64,000 nucleotides of DNA from Amycolatopsis vastitatis. Its GTDB lineage: Bacteria > Actinomycetota > Actinomycetes > Mycobacteriales > Pseudonocardiaceae. Location of the stretch: contig NZ_NMUL01000040.1 in NCBI RefSeq assembly GCF_002234595.1, forward strand, positions 1 to 64,000, written 5' to 3'. Below, in pieces: positions 18,081 through 25,654 of the stretch. Numbering within the stretch: position 1 is the first letter of the stretch; the number at the start of each line of letters is the position of its first letter. The notes below the pieces were generated by a model that was given only the letters and a program-made list of their open reading frames with translations, had not been told where the DNA came from and searched no databases. The translations under genes were made by a program, and so were the position numbers.

Positions 18081-18129
18081 AGCAGGCCAGGCTAGTCGGC
18101 CACCCTCTGCGCACGCGCGGGTGACGGGC

Positions 18130-18135
18130 TAACGT
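18130..18135 (+). promoter_or_regulatory. Leaderless -10 element of the PPOX gene
   Basis: TAACGT lies exactly 7 nt before ATG 18143, the spacing expected when transcription starts at the start codon. No Shine-Dalgarno sequence is present in those 7 nt. Confidence 0.5.
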
Positions 18136-18142
18136 CCCTCCT

Positions 18143-18580
18143 ATGCGTGAGATGAGCCGTGAAGAGTGGTGGAAGTTCGCTTCGGAAGGTACGCGGACGG
18201 GCATGCTCGGCCTGGTCAGGGCCAACGGCGCCCCGATCGTGACGCCGGTGTGGTTCCTGCTGAACGAAGGCTCGGACGGTGACGAGCTGATCTTCACCAC
18301 CGGCACCGAGACGCTCAAGGGCAAGGCCATCGCCCGCGACGGGCGCATCTCGCTCGCCGTCGACGACCAGAAGCCGCCGTTCTCCTACGTCCAGTTCACC
18401 GCCGAAGCACGGCTCACCCACGACTACGACGAGATGCTCGAGTGGGCGACGAAGCTGGGCGGCCGGTACATGGGTGCCGAGCAGGCCGAGGCGTACGGCA
18501 AGCGCAACGCCGTCCCCGAAGAATCCCTCGTCCGGGCGAAGATCACCAAGGTGATCGCGCGGGCCGACATCGCCGGCTGA
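18143..18580 (+). CDS. PPOX-class F420-dependent oxidoreductase
   Basis: A 145-residue split-barrel flavin/F420-binding protein. The opening MREMSREEWWKFASEGTRTGMLGLVRANGAPIV and TPVWFLL strand are typical of the actinobacterial pyridoxamine-5'-phosphate-oxidase-like F420 family; KGKAIARDGRISLAVDD follows. Such proteins reduce diverse substrates (F420H2-dependent) or bind the cofactor. It is preceded by a leaderless promoter and followed 38 nt later by a HemF homologue in the same direction, so the two may form an operon. The specific substrate is unknown. Confidence 0.85.
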   Translation: MREMSREEWWKFASEGTRTGMLGLVRANGAPIVTPVWFLLNEGSDGDELIFTTGTETLKGKAIARDGRISLAVDDQKPPFSYVQFTAEARLTHDYDEMLEWATKLGGRYMGAEQAEAYGKRNAVPEESLVRAKITKVIARADIAG

Positions 18581-18618
18581 CCCCGGTTCGCTGGTAATCT
18601 GCCTCCGGGGGTGGGGGT

Positions 18619-19452
18619 ATGCCTTCAGGGGACAGACGCGACGCCGTCAGGGCGATCGTCAGCGCGGGCCAGCGGGAGCTGGTGGCCGAGCTGGAACGCC
18701 TCGACGGCGGTGGCCGCTTCGGCCGGTCCGGTCGCACGCGGCTCCTCGAGAACGGTGACGTCTTCGAACGCGCCGTCGTCAGCGCGGCCTTTTCGGACGA
18801 GTTCTTCGCGGCCGGGCTGTCGGTGGTGCTCCACCCGCGCAACCCGTACGTCCCGGCGTTCCAAGCGCATTTCCGCTACCGCGAAGCCGCGGACGCGTGG
18901 TGGTTCGGCGGCAGCGTCGACCTCCTGCCGTGCTACGGCTTCGCTTCGGACGCGACGCACTTCCACCGCGTCCTGAAGAACCACTGCGACACGCTCGACC
19001 CGGCGTTCCACGCGCAGGCGAAACGGGCGTGCGACGACCGCTTCCGCCTCCCGCACCGCGACGAGGCCCGCGGCATCGGCGGCATCCTCTTCGACCACCT
19101 GAGCCTGCCCGGACCGGACGGCTGGCGCCGTTCGGCCGCGTTCACGGCGGCGGGCATCGCCGCGATCGCCCCGGCGTACTTCCCGATCGTGCGGCGGCGC
19201 AAGGACCTTGCGTACGGCGAGCGCGAGCGGCAGTGGCAGCTCTACCGCCGCGGCCGGTACGTCGAGTTCACGCTCGTCCACGACGCGGCGACCGCGGTGC
19301 AGGCCGACGCCGAAGCGATCCTCACGGCGCTGCCGCCGCTGGCGCGCTGGGAGTCCGAGTTCACGCCCGAGCCGGGCAGCGCCGAGGCGGAGCTGGCGTC
19401 CTTCCTCGTCCCGCGTGACTGGGCGGCCGAAACCCCGGTGACAGCAGGGTGA
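18619..19452 (+). CDS. Divergent coproporphyrinogen III oxidase (HemF-like)
   Basis: A 277-residue homologue of oxygen-dependent coproporphyrinogen III oxidase. Recognisable blocks are WWFGGSVDLLPCYGF (95-108; canonical WWFGGGxDLTPYYGF), DATHFHRVLKNHCD, HRDEARGIGGILFDHL and RRGRYVEFTLVHD. The enzyme decarboxylates two propionates of coproporphyrinogen. This copy is short: the usual FGLQTGGRTES stretch is collapsed to VQADAEA, and the N-terminal NxSxVHG segment is absent. Most actinobacteria instead use the coproporphyrin-dependent route without HemF. It may have another substrate. Start ATG 18619 follows a G-rich ribosome binding site. Confidence 0.75.
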   Translation: MPSGDRRDAVRAIVSAGQRELVAELERLDGGGRFGRSGRTRLLENGDVFERAVVSAAFSDEFFAAGLSVVLHPRNPYVPAFQAHFRYREAADAWWFGGSVDLLPCYGFASDATHFHRVLKNHCDTLDPAFHAQAKRACDDRFRLPHRDEARGIGGILFDHLSLPGPDGWRRSAAFTAAGIAAIAPAYFPIVRRRKDLAYGERERQWQLYRRGRYVEFTLVHDAATAVQADAEAILTALPPLARWESEFTPEPGSAEAELASFLVPRDWAAETPVTAG

Positions 19453-19503
19453 CCCGCTGAGCGGGAAACCATTGACACGGTGCGTGACCCATCGTGTCGA
19501 GTA

Positions 19504-19533
19504 TTGACAGGGCCCGCTCGGAGGGTGTGTGAT
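19504..19533 (+). promoter_or_regulatory. Putative promoter of the secreted sugar dehydrogenase
   Basis: TTGACA (19504-19509) and TGTGAT (19528-19533) are separated by 18 nt. The -35 is consensus while the -10 is weak. A 25-bp palindrome begins 8 nt downstream, where a repressor would block transcription initiation. Confidence 0.4.
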
Positions 19534-19540
19534 CTGTTCC

Positions 19541-19565
19541 ATAGATAGGAAAGTTTCCTAACTAT
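19541..19565. promoter_or_regulatory. 25-bp palindromic operator candidate
   Basis: Two 12-nt arms around a central G (19553) pair at 11 of 12 positions; the core is TAGGAAAGTTTCCTA. It sits between a TTGACA-type promoter and the ribosome binding site of the secreted sugar dehydrogenase. The A/T-rich core stands out against the GC-rich background. The binding protein is not identifiable from this window. Confidence 0.6.
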
Positions 19566-19637
19566 TGCCGCCGGTGGTCCGCCGACCAGATCCGCCCCGG
19601 TCACCCCCTGTCCCCCGACCCACGCAGGAGGCTCCCA

Positions 19638-22202
19638 GTGGCACCCCGTCCACCGTGGCGCGCGGTACTGGCCGGTACCGCCGTCGCGGCGCTCGGCCTC
19701 ACCGCACTCAGCCCGGTAAGCGCTTTCGCCGCGGACACCGACTACGAGTCCGAGGCCGCCACCATCTCCCAGGGCGCGGTCGAGTCGAACCACGCCGGCT
19801 ACTCCGGCACCGGGTTCGTCAACTTCGACAACGTCGTCGGCAGCTACGTCGAATACTCCGTGAACGCCGCCCAGGCGGGCACGCACACGCTGACCTTCCG
19901 CTACGCCAACGGAACCGCCGACAACCGGCCGGTGAAGCTCACCGTCGACGGCGGCGACAAGGGCACCGTCGACTTCCCCGCCACCGGCGCGTGGACGACG
20001 TGGAAGACCGTCACCGCGACCGTGCAGCTGACCGCCGGCGTCAACAAGGTCCGCACCACCGCGACCACCGCCAACGGCGGCCCGAACGCCGACAAGCTCA
20101 CCGACACCTTCACCGCGCCGGTCGACCCCGAACCGCCGACGCCGCCGACGAACCTCAAGGCGAGCAACATCCTGCCCACCGCGGCGACCTTCACCTGGAC
20201 CGCCGCGACGGACAACGTAGGCGTCGTCCGCTACGAGATCAACCGCGGCGGGAACATCCTCAAGACCGTCGACGGGAACACCACCACGGCGACCGTCGAC
20301 AACCTGACCCCGAACACCGCCTACGACATCTCGGTCGGCGCGTTCGACGCCGCGGGCAACCCGTCGCAGCAGAGCAACGTGGTCACCTTCACCACGCCGC
20401 CGAGCGACGACACCACCCCGCCCAGCGTGCCGGGCAACCTGCGCTCCACCGGCGTCACCGCGAACAGCGTCTCCCTGGCGTGGAACGCTTCCACCGACAA
20501 CGGCGGCACCGTCGCCGGCTACGACGTCTACCAGGGCGCCACGAAGGTCGCGACCACGACGTCGCTCTCGACGACGGTCACCGACCTCAGCCCGAACACC
20601 TCCTACACCTTCACCGTGAAAGCCCGCGACCCCGACGGCAACACGTCCGCGGCGAGCAACGCGGTCACCGTCAAGACCAGCGCCTCGGGCGGAGCGGGCG
20701 GCATCCCGGAATACGACCGGGACATCGCGAAGGTCGACCTCGGCTGGGCGGTGGACTTCCTGCCGAACGGCAACGCGCTGGTGACCGAGCGGGACCGGTT
20801 CGAGATCCTGCTCGTGACGCCGTCCGGCCAGAAGACCACGCTGGGCAAGGTGCCGGGCGCGGTCGGCACCAACGGCGAAGGCGGCCTGCTCGGCCTCGCG
20901 ATCTCGCCGAACTGGGCGAGTGACCACGCGATCTACCTCTACCACACCGCGTCCGGCGACAACCGGATCGTGAAGATGACCTACGACGGCACCACGCTGT
21001 CGTCGACGTCGACGCCGGTGCTGACCGGGATCGCGAAGAACCGCTACCACAACGGCGGCCGCCTCAAGTTCGGCCCGGACGGCAAGCTGTACGCCACCGT
21101 GGGCGACGCGAAGAACAGCGACAACGCGCAGAACAAGAGTTCCCTCAACGGGAAGATCCTGCGGCTCAACCCCGACGGCTCGGCCCCGAGCGACAACCCG
21201 TTCAACGCCACCGGCGGCAACGCCCGGTACGTCTGGAGCTACGGCCACCGCAACCCGCAGGGCCTGGCGTGGGACTCCCGCGGCCAGCTCTGGGCGGCGG
21301 AGTTCGGCGAGAGCAGCCAGGACGAGCTCAACCTGATCCAGAAGGGCGGCAACTACGGCTGGCCGAGCTGCGAAGGCACGCAGGGCAGCTGCAGCGGCTT
21401 CGTCGCCCCGAAGAAGACCTGGCCGACCTCGCAGGCGGGCCCGTCCGGGGTGGAGATCGTCAACGACTGGATCTACATCGCCGGCGTCACCGGTGAGCAG
21501 CTGTTCGCCACCCAGATCAACTCAGCCGGCACCGGCGTCGGCACGGTGTCGACCCTGTTCTCCGGCCGCTGGGGCCGCCTGCGCTCGGTCACGAAGACCC
21601 CGGACGGCGGGCTGTGGCTGACGTCGACGAACAACGACAAGAACGGCGGCACGCCGTCGGTGCTGGACAACGTGATCGTGCGCCTGAAGTTCCCCGGCGG
21701 TGCGCCGAGCGGCTTCAAGCTGACCAGCTCCGCCTTCGCCGACAACGCCACCATCCCGGACAAGTACACCTGCGCCGGCGACGGCACGGCGGGTCAGGAC
21801 CCGTCCCCGCCGCTCGCGTGGGGCGCGTCCGAAGGCGCGAAGGGCTACGCGATCGTGTTCGCCGACGTCGCCAACGACGGCAACAAGCTGCACTGGGCGA
21901 TCTGGGACGTCCCGGCGACCACTCGCTCGCTACCGGAGGGTCTCGGCGCGGGGTACACGGTGCCGAACCAGGGCGGCGCCAAGCAGAAGGCCATGGGCAG
22001 CGGGGCGAACGCGCAGAAGTTCTTCGGCCCCTGCCCAGGCGGTTCCAGCCATCCGTACACGTTCACGCTCTACGCCCTGAACACGGCCACGGTCCCGGGC
22101 CTGACGTCGTCCTCGACGATGGCCCAGATCGAAACGGCGATCAAGGGCGCCTCCACGGCCAACGTCAAGCTGCGCGGCAAGTCCAGCGCGTCGGCCGGTT
22201 AG
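19638..22202 (+). CDS. Secreted PQQ-type glucose/sorbosone dehydrogenase with CBM, two FN3 and C-terminal PEBP domain
   Basis: An 854-residue exported multidomain protein. A signal peptide (~1-31, ending SAFA) is followed by a CBM6/35-like beta-sandwich (~33-155), two fibronectin type III domains (~158-245 and ~252-345), a six-bladed glucose/sorbosone dehydrogenase propeller (~355-690; GNALVTERDRFEILLV, GEGGLLGLAISPNW, YVWSYGHRNPQGLAWD) and a YbhB/YbcL-type PEBP domain (~700-850; IPDKYTCAGDGTAGQDPSPPLAW, HWAIWDVPATTRSLPEGL). It probably binds polysaccharide and oxidises sugars outside the cell with PQQ. GTG 19638 has AGGAG 7 nt upstream. A palindromic operator precedes it and a strong hairpin follows. 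Confidence 0.88.
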   Translation: MAPRPPWRAVLAGTAVAALGLTALSPVSAFAADTDYESEAATISQGAVESNHAGYSGTGFVNFDNVVGSYVEYSVNAAQAGTHTLTFRYANGTADNRPVKLTVDGGDKGTVDFPATGAWTTWKTVTATVQLTAGVNKVRTTATTANGGPNADKLTDTFTAPVDPEPPTPPTNLKASNILPTAATFTWTAATDNVGVVRYEINRGGNILKTVDGNTTTATVDNLTPNTAYDISVGAFDAAGNPSQQSNVVTFTTPPSDDTTPPSVPGNLRSTGVTANSVSLAWNASTDNGGTVAGYDVYQGATKVATTTSLSTTVTDLSPNTSYTFTVKARDPDGNTSAASNAVTVKTSASGGAGGIPEYDRDIAKVDLGWAVDFLPNGNALVTERDRFEILLVTPSGQKTTLGKVPGAVGTNGEGGLLGLAISPNWASDHAIYLYHTASGDNRIVKMTYDGTTLSSTSTPVLTGIAKNRYHNGGRLKFGPDGKLYATVGDAKNSDNAQNKSSLNGKILRLNPDGSAPSDNPFNATGGNARYVWSYGHRNPQGLAWDSRGQLWAAEFGESSQDELNLIQKGGNYGWPSCEGTQGSCSGFVAPKKTWPTSQAGPSGVEIVNDWIYIAGVTGEQLFATQINSAGTGVGTVSTLFSGRWGRLRSVTKTPDGGLWLTSTNNDKNGGTPSVLDNVIVRLKFPGGAPSGFKLTSSAFADNATIPDKYTCAGDGTAGQDPSPPLAWGASEGAKGYAIVFADVANDGNKLHWAIWDVPATTRSLPEGLGAGYTVPNQGGAKQKAMGSGANAQKFFGPCPGGSSHPYTFTLYALNTATVPGLTSSSTMAQIETAIKGASTANVKLRGKSSASAG

Positions 22203-22208
22203 AAGCCC

Positions 22209-22247
22209 GGCAGGGGGTGACCGGAGCGGCGCCGGTCACCCCCTGCC
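22209..22247 (+). terminator. Terminator of the sugar dehydrogenase gene
   Basis: A perfect 16-bp stem (22209-22224 with 22232-22247) with a 7-nt loop starts 6 nt after the stop codon. It is followed by a short pyrimidine run rather than a clear U-tract. Confidence 0.75.
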
Positions 22248-22304
22248 GCCCTCTTTCACGACACTGCCGCCCTCTTTTCGTGACACTGCCGCCCTGTCCG
22301 TCAG
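22243..22304. repeat. Tandem 21-22-bp repeats in a convergent gap
   Basis: CTGCCGCCCTCTTTCACGA (22243), a near-identical copy (22264) and a partial third (22286) lie in direct orientation at 21-22 nt pitch. The first shares bases with the right arm of the preceding terminator. The reverse complement begins TCGTGAAAGAGGGCGG, resembling the CGTGATTGGAGGG repeats at 3285-3420 and 46921-47112. Confidence 0.65.
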
Positions 22305-22669
22305 TTCGGCTCGGAAATCCGGCGCAGGTGGGCGTCGACGTCGAAGCCGTGTTCCTCGAGCCGGCGGCGGGCCAGCAGGAGCTCGTCGGGGGTGAACAGC
22401 TCGGCGTACTCCTCGCGGAGCATGACCGCCTCGGAGCTGCGGCCCAGCTGGTTCTTCTCCCAGAGCACGGTGAACCCGCCCGCGGTGCCCGCCCCGCGCA
22501 GGAGCAGGCGGGCCGCCTCGACGCCGCCGTGCTCGCGCACCATGCGTTCGAACTGGGCGGGGCGGTAGCCGTAATCCTTGGCCAGGACCCGGCAGCCGTC
22601 GAGCAGGTCCTCGGTGAACCGCGCGGCGAGCCGGGGATCGGCCGGGACGGATGCGGCTGGTTCGGGCAT
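22301..22669 (-). CDS. Small protein of unknown function
   Basis: A 122-residue, largely helical cytosolic protein. The segment DYGYRPAQFERMVREHGGVEAARLLL...GGFTVLWEKNQLGRSSEAVMLREEYAELFTPDEL resembles a domain I recall as frequently appended to actinobacterial hypothetical and nuclease-like proteins; here it stands alone. No catalytic motif is seen. ATG 22669 is chosen for AGAGG 6 nt upstream; the upstream in-frame extension lacks a start signal. It lies convergent to the sugar dehydrogenase. The 252 bp between it and the tetR gene on its right holds no gene that I can support. Confidence 0.7.
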   Translation of the reverse strand: MPEPAASVPADPRLAARFTEDLLDGCRVLAKDYGYRPAQFERMVREHGGVEAARLLLRGAGTAGGFTVLWEKNQLGRSSEAVMLREEYAELFTPDELLLARRRLEEHGFDVDAHLRRISEPN

Positions 22670-22921
22670 GGGACACCTCTCGACGGGACGGCTTCCCAGA
22701 TTAATCGCGAAGAGGGCCGGTTTCGCTACGCCATTCGAGCAACGAATCTGCGACGAGCACTCTCCGTGTCGCCAGAAGCGGGCAAAAGCGGCGAACCGAA
22801 ACTGTCGGTGTCCGCCGGCCCGCCGGCCGGCATGCGAACCGTGGTCCACGGCGACGTTCGCATCCACTATGGACAGATCTACGTCCACGACGAGCGCGGG
22901 GCGCCGTTCGACGACCAGGGC

Positions 22922-23530
22922 TTACCAGCCGAACAGGCCACCCATGATCCGGGCGCAGCGGGCCGTCATCGCGTCGGCGTCTTCGTCCGGGCGGTCGATC
23001 CACCAGCTGATCAGCGAGTCGACCACCCCGGTCCACACCTGCGCGACCGCCTCGATGTCCGCCGGGTCGGCCAGGCCGCGGGACGTCAGCAGCTGCGTGG
23101 CGCCGAGCACGGCGAACGCGTCGAGGCGGCGGCGGTAGTCCGCGGCCGCCGCGGCGATGTCACCCGCCGACGGCACCGTCGCGTCGCGCAGGAGGCGCCA
23201 CGCGTAGCGGTCGTGGTCGAACGTCGTGAAGATCGCCGAAAGGACCTTCAGCGGCATCTGGTCGGGCTCGCCGCCGGCCGCCATGGTCGTCGCCACGCCC
23301 TCGGTGAGCCGGCCGCCCGCGCGGTGGAGGCAAGCCAGGTACAGCCCGTCCTTCGAGCCGAAGTACTGGTACAGCAACGGTTTGGTGACCCCGACCCGCC
23401 GCGCGATCTCGACCATGGACGCACCCGAGTACCCCGCCCGGCCGAACTCCTCGGTGCCGGCCACGACGAGCTGGGCCTCGCGCTCTTCGCGGGGCATCCC
23501 CTTGGTCCCGACCGCCCTTGACTCCGTCAC
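22922..23530 (-). CDS. TetR family transcriptional regulator
   Basis: A 202-residue regulator with an N-terminal HTH (EEFGRAGYSGASMVEIARRVGVTKPLLYQYFGSKDGLY) and a helical C-terminal domain resembling TetR_C groups (DHDRYAWRLLRDATVP). GTG 23530 is supported by TAGGCT (23543-23538) exactly 7 nt upstream, a leaderless arrangement; MPREERE at residue 12 is an alternative start. It is divergent from a membrane fatty-acid-hydroxylase-family gene 70 bp away, with a palindrome between them, so it probably represses that gene. Confidence 0.88.
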   Translation of the reverse strand: MTESRAVGTKGMPREEREAQLVVAGTEEFGRAGYSGASMVEIARRVGVTKPLLYQYFGSKDGLYLACLHRAGGRLTEGVATTMAAGGEPDQMPLKVLSAIFTTFDHDRYAWRLLRDATVPSAGDIAAAAADYRRRLDAFAVLGATQLLTSRGLADPADIEAVAQVWTGVVDSLISWWIDRPDEDADAMTARCARIMGGLFGW

Positions 23531-23564
23531 GCGCGAGAGCCTACCGTGCGTAAAGTGACCCGAG

Positions 23565-23575
23565 GGTAAGTTACC
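23565..23575. promoter_or_regulatory. Palindrome between tetR and hydroxylase
   Basis: GGTAA-G-TTACC is a perfect 11-bp palindrome, 16 nt upstream of the AGGAGG ribosome binding site of the hydroxylase gene. It is a plausible core of the divergent TetR protein's operator. Confidence 0.4.
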
Positions 23576-23600
23576 GTATGGTCAGATCCGAGGAGGCGAC

Positions 23601-24461
23601 GTGGCCGAGTTCCTGGCGCACCTGCGCGACCCCGTGCTGTTCGCGATTCCGGTGTTCGTGCTGTTCGTGGCGATCGAAGTCGTCGCGGTGCACGTGCTCG
23701 GCCACGACGACAACGTCGTCGGCTACAGCGTCGCCGACACCCGGACGAGCATGCTGATGGGCACGGTCGCGGTCGGGGTCAACGCGCTGTTCCGGCTGGT
23801 GATGCTGGTCGTGTTCGCGGCGCTGTTCGAGCTGGCGCCGGTGCGGTTCGACCCGCGCGACTGGTGGACGTGGGTGCTCATGCTGCTCGGCCAGGAGCTG
23901 GTGTTCTACGCCTACCACCGCGCCAGCCACCGCGTGCGGCTGCTGTGGGCCGGGCACCAGGTGCACCACTCCAGCGAGCACTACAACTTCTCGACGGCGC
24001 TGCGCCAGAAGTGGACCCCGTACTTCCAGCTGCCGTTCTGGTCGGTGCTGGCGCTTTGCGGGATCCCGCCGTGGATGATCCTGACCGGGCTGTCGATCGA
24101 CCTGGTCTACCAGTTCTTCGTGCACACCGAGAAGGTCGGCAAGCTGCCGCGCTGGTTCGAGTACGTCTTCAACACCCCGTCCCACCACCGCGTCCACCAC
24201 GGCAGCGACGCCGAGTACCTGGACGCCAACTACGGCGGCATCCTGATCGTCTGGGACCGCCTGTTCGGCAGCTTCGTCCCCGAAGGCAAGCGGCCGACGT
24301 ACGGGCTGACGAAGAACATCGAGACGTACAACCTGCTCAAGGTCGGCTTCCACGAGTACGGCTCGATCCTGCGCGACCTCCGCGCGGCGCGCACCTGGCG
24401 GGAGCGCGCGGGCTACGTGTTCGGGCCGCCGGGCTGGCAGCCCGAACACGCGCTCACCTGA
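23601..24461 (+). CDS. Sterol desaturase / fatty acid hydroxylase family membrane protein
   Basis: A 286-residue integral membrane di-iron oxygenase. The hydrophobic N-terminal half is followed by the histidine clusters of the family: YHRASHR (HX3H), HQVHHSS (HX2HH), FVH, and HHRVHHG. Together these ligate two irons in ERG25/ERG3/fatty acid hydroxylases. It likely hydroxylates or desaturates a lipid substrate in the plasma membrane. GTG 23601 has AGGAGG 4-5 nt upstream. Expression is probably controlled by the divergent TetR. The substrate is not predictable here. Confidence 0.9.
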   Translation: MAEFLAHLRDPVLFAIPVFVLFVAIEVVAVHVLGHDDNVVGYSVADTRTSMLMGTVAVGVNALFRLVMLVVFAALFELAPVRFDPRDWWTWVLMLLGQELVFYAYHRASHRVRLLWAGHQVHHSSEHYNFSTALRQKWTPYFQLPFWSVLALCGIPPWMILTGLSIDLVYQFFVHTEKVGKLPRWFEYVFNTPSHHRVHHGSDAEYLDANYGGILIVWDRLFGSFVPEGKRPTYGLTKNIETYNLLKVGFHEYGSILRDLRAARTWRERAGYVFGPPGWQPEHALT

Positions 24462-24477
24462 CTGTGCTGCTTCCTGA

Positions 24478-25476
24478 CTATGCGGTTTCCTGCAGGGCGT
24501 TCTCCGGCCGGATCGACGCCGGCAGGCTGTCCAGCGGCGGGCGCTGCGGAGACGTCAGGTCGGTCAGCACCAGTTCCCGCTCGACGCCGTCCGCCGACGC
24601 GCCGCGCTGGAACTGCGCCAGCATCGTGGCCGGCGGGATGGCCGTGACCAGCCGGTCGTAGCGCTCCAGGCGGTCGAACAGCGTCTGCATGATCTGCCCG
24701 GACATCCGGCCGAGCGCCTGCGTGCTCTGGTGCCGGTGCACGCGGTGGCCGAGGTCGACCTGGGCCAGCGCGTCGAGGCCGCGCAGCTCCACCAGGTCGA
24801 TGAGGTGCCCGATCTCGACGCCGTAGTTCACGACGAACGGGATGCCCTCCAGCACCTCGCGCCGCCCCGCGTACTCGCCGGCGAGCGGCTGGACGAACCC
24901 GGACAGCTCCGGCCAGAACATGTTGAGCAGCGGCCGCGCGACGAGCTCGGTGACGCGGCCGCCGCCTTCGGGCTCGCTGCCCGCCGCGCCGTTGAGGGGG
25001 CGGTGGTAGAAGCCCTTGACGTAGGCCACGGACGGGTCGGTGAGCAGCGGGCCGAGCAGCCCGGTGACGTAGGTCGTGGTGAAGTCGTAGAGGTCACCGT
25101 CGACGAAGACGACGAGGTCGCCGGTCGTCGCCGCGACGCCCTTCCACAGGGCCTCACCCTTGCCCTGCAGGCCCGCGAGGGCGGGGAAGACGGCGTCCTG
25201 CGCGACGACGTCCGCCCCCGCGGCCGCGGCGACCTCCGCCGTGGCGTCGGTGGAGTGGCTGTCGACGACGAGGATCTCGTCGACCACCTTGCCCTTGAGC
25301 TCTTCGCGGATGGCGCTGACGATCGCGCCGACGGTGGCTTCCTCGTTCCGGGCCGGGATGACGACGGACACCGTGGTACCGCGCTTGGCCGCGACGAGAT
25401 CGGCGATGGACCAGTCCCCCGCTTTACTGCTGCGGCGGGTGAGCCAGGTGCCGATCTCCGGCGAAACCTGCAGCAT
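24478..25476 (-). CDS. gpgS: Glucosyl-3-phosphoglycerate synthase
   Basis: A 332-residue GT81 glycosyltransferase. GpgS transfers glucose from a nucleotide sugar to 3-phosphoglycerate, the first step of methylglucose lipopolysaccharide or glucosylglycerate synthesis. The GT-A features are clear: SVVIPARNEEATVGAIV, EILVVDSHSTDATAEVA, QGKGEALWKG, the metal-binding FVDGD, and acceptor-region LAGEYAGRREVLEGIPFVVNYGVEIG. Start ATG 25476 follows AAGGGG at 8 nt. It is convergent with the hydroxylase (16 bp) and divergent from the phosphoribosyltransferase-like gene. Confidence 0.93.
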   Translation of the reverse strand: MLQVSPEIGTWLTRRSSKAGDWSIADLVAAKRGTTVSVVIPARNEEATVGAIVSAIREELKGKVVDEILVVDSHSTDATAEVAAAAGADVVAQDAVFPALAGLQGKGEALWKGVAATTGDLVVFVDGDLYDFTTTYVTGLLGPLLTDPSVAYVKGFYHRPLNGAAGSEPEGGGRVTELVARPLLNMFWPELSGFVQPLAGEYAGRREVLEGIPFVVNYGVEIGHLIDLVELRGLDALAQVDLGHRVHRHQSTQALGRMSGQIMQTLFDRLERYDRLVTAIPPATMLAQFQRGASADGVERELVLTDLTSPQRPPLDSLPASIRPENALQETA

Positions 25477-25654
25477 GCGTTTCCCCTTCCCTCGTTCGCC
25501 TCCGAGGTTCGAGGTCCCGCGTTTCGGCGGCCGGTCCCCGGCGCTACCGCGGTGTTACGAAATGGCGGGTCGCGTTAACGCGGCGGGCCGAAAATCGGCT
25601 GACCGGAAACGCCGCGCGCTCTAGGCTCGCGGCGAACCGAAGGGGGAACCGCGC

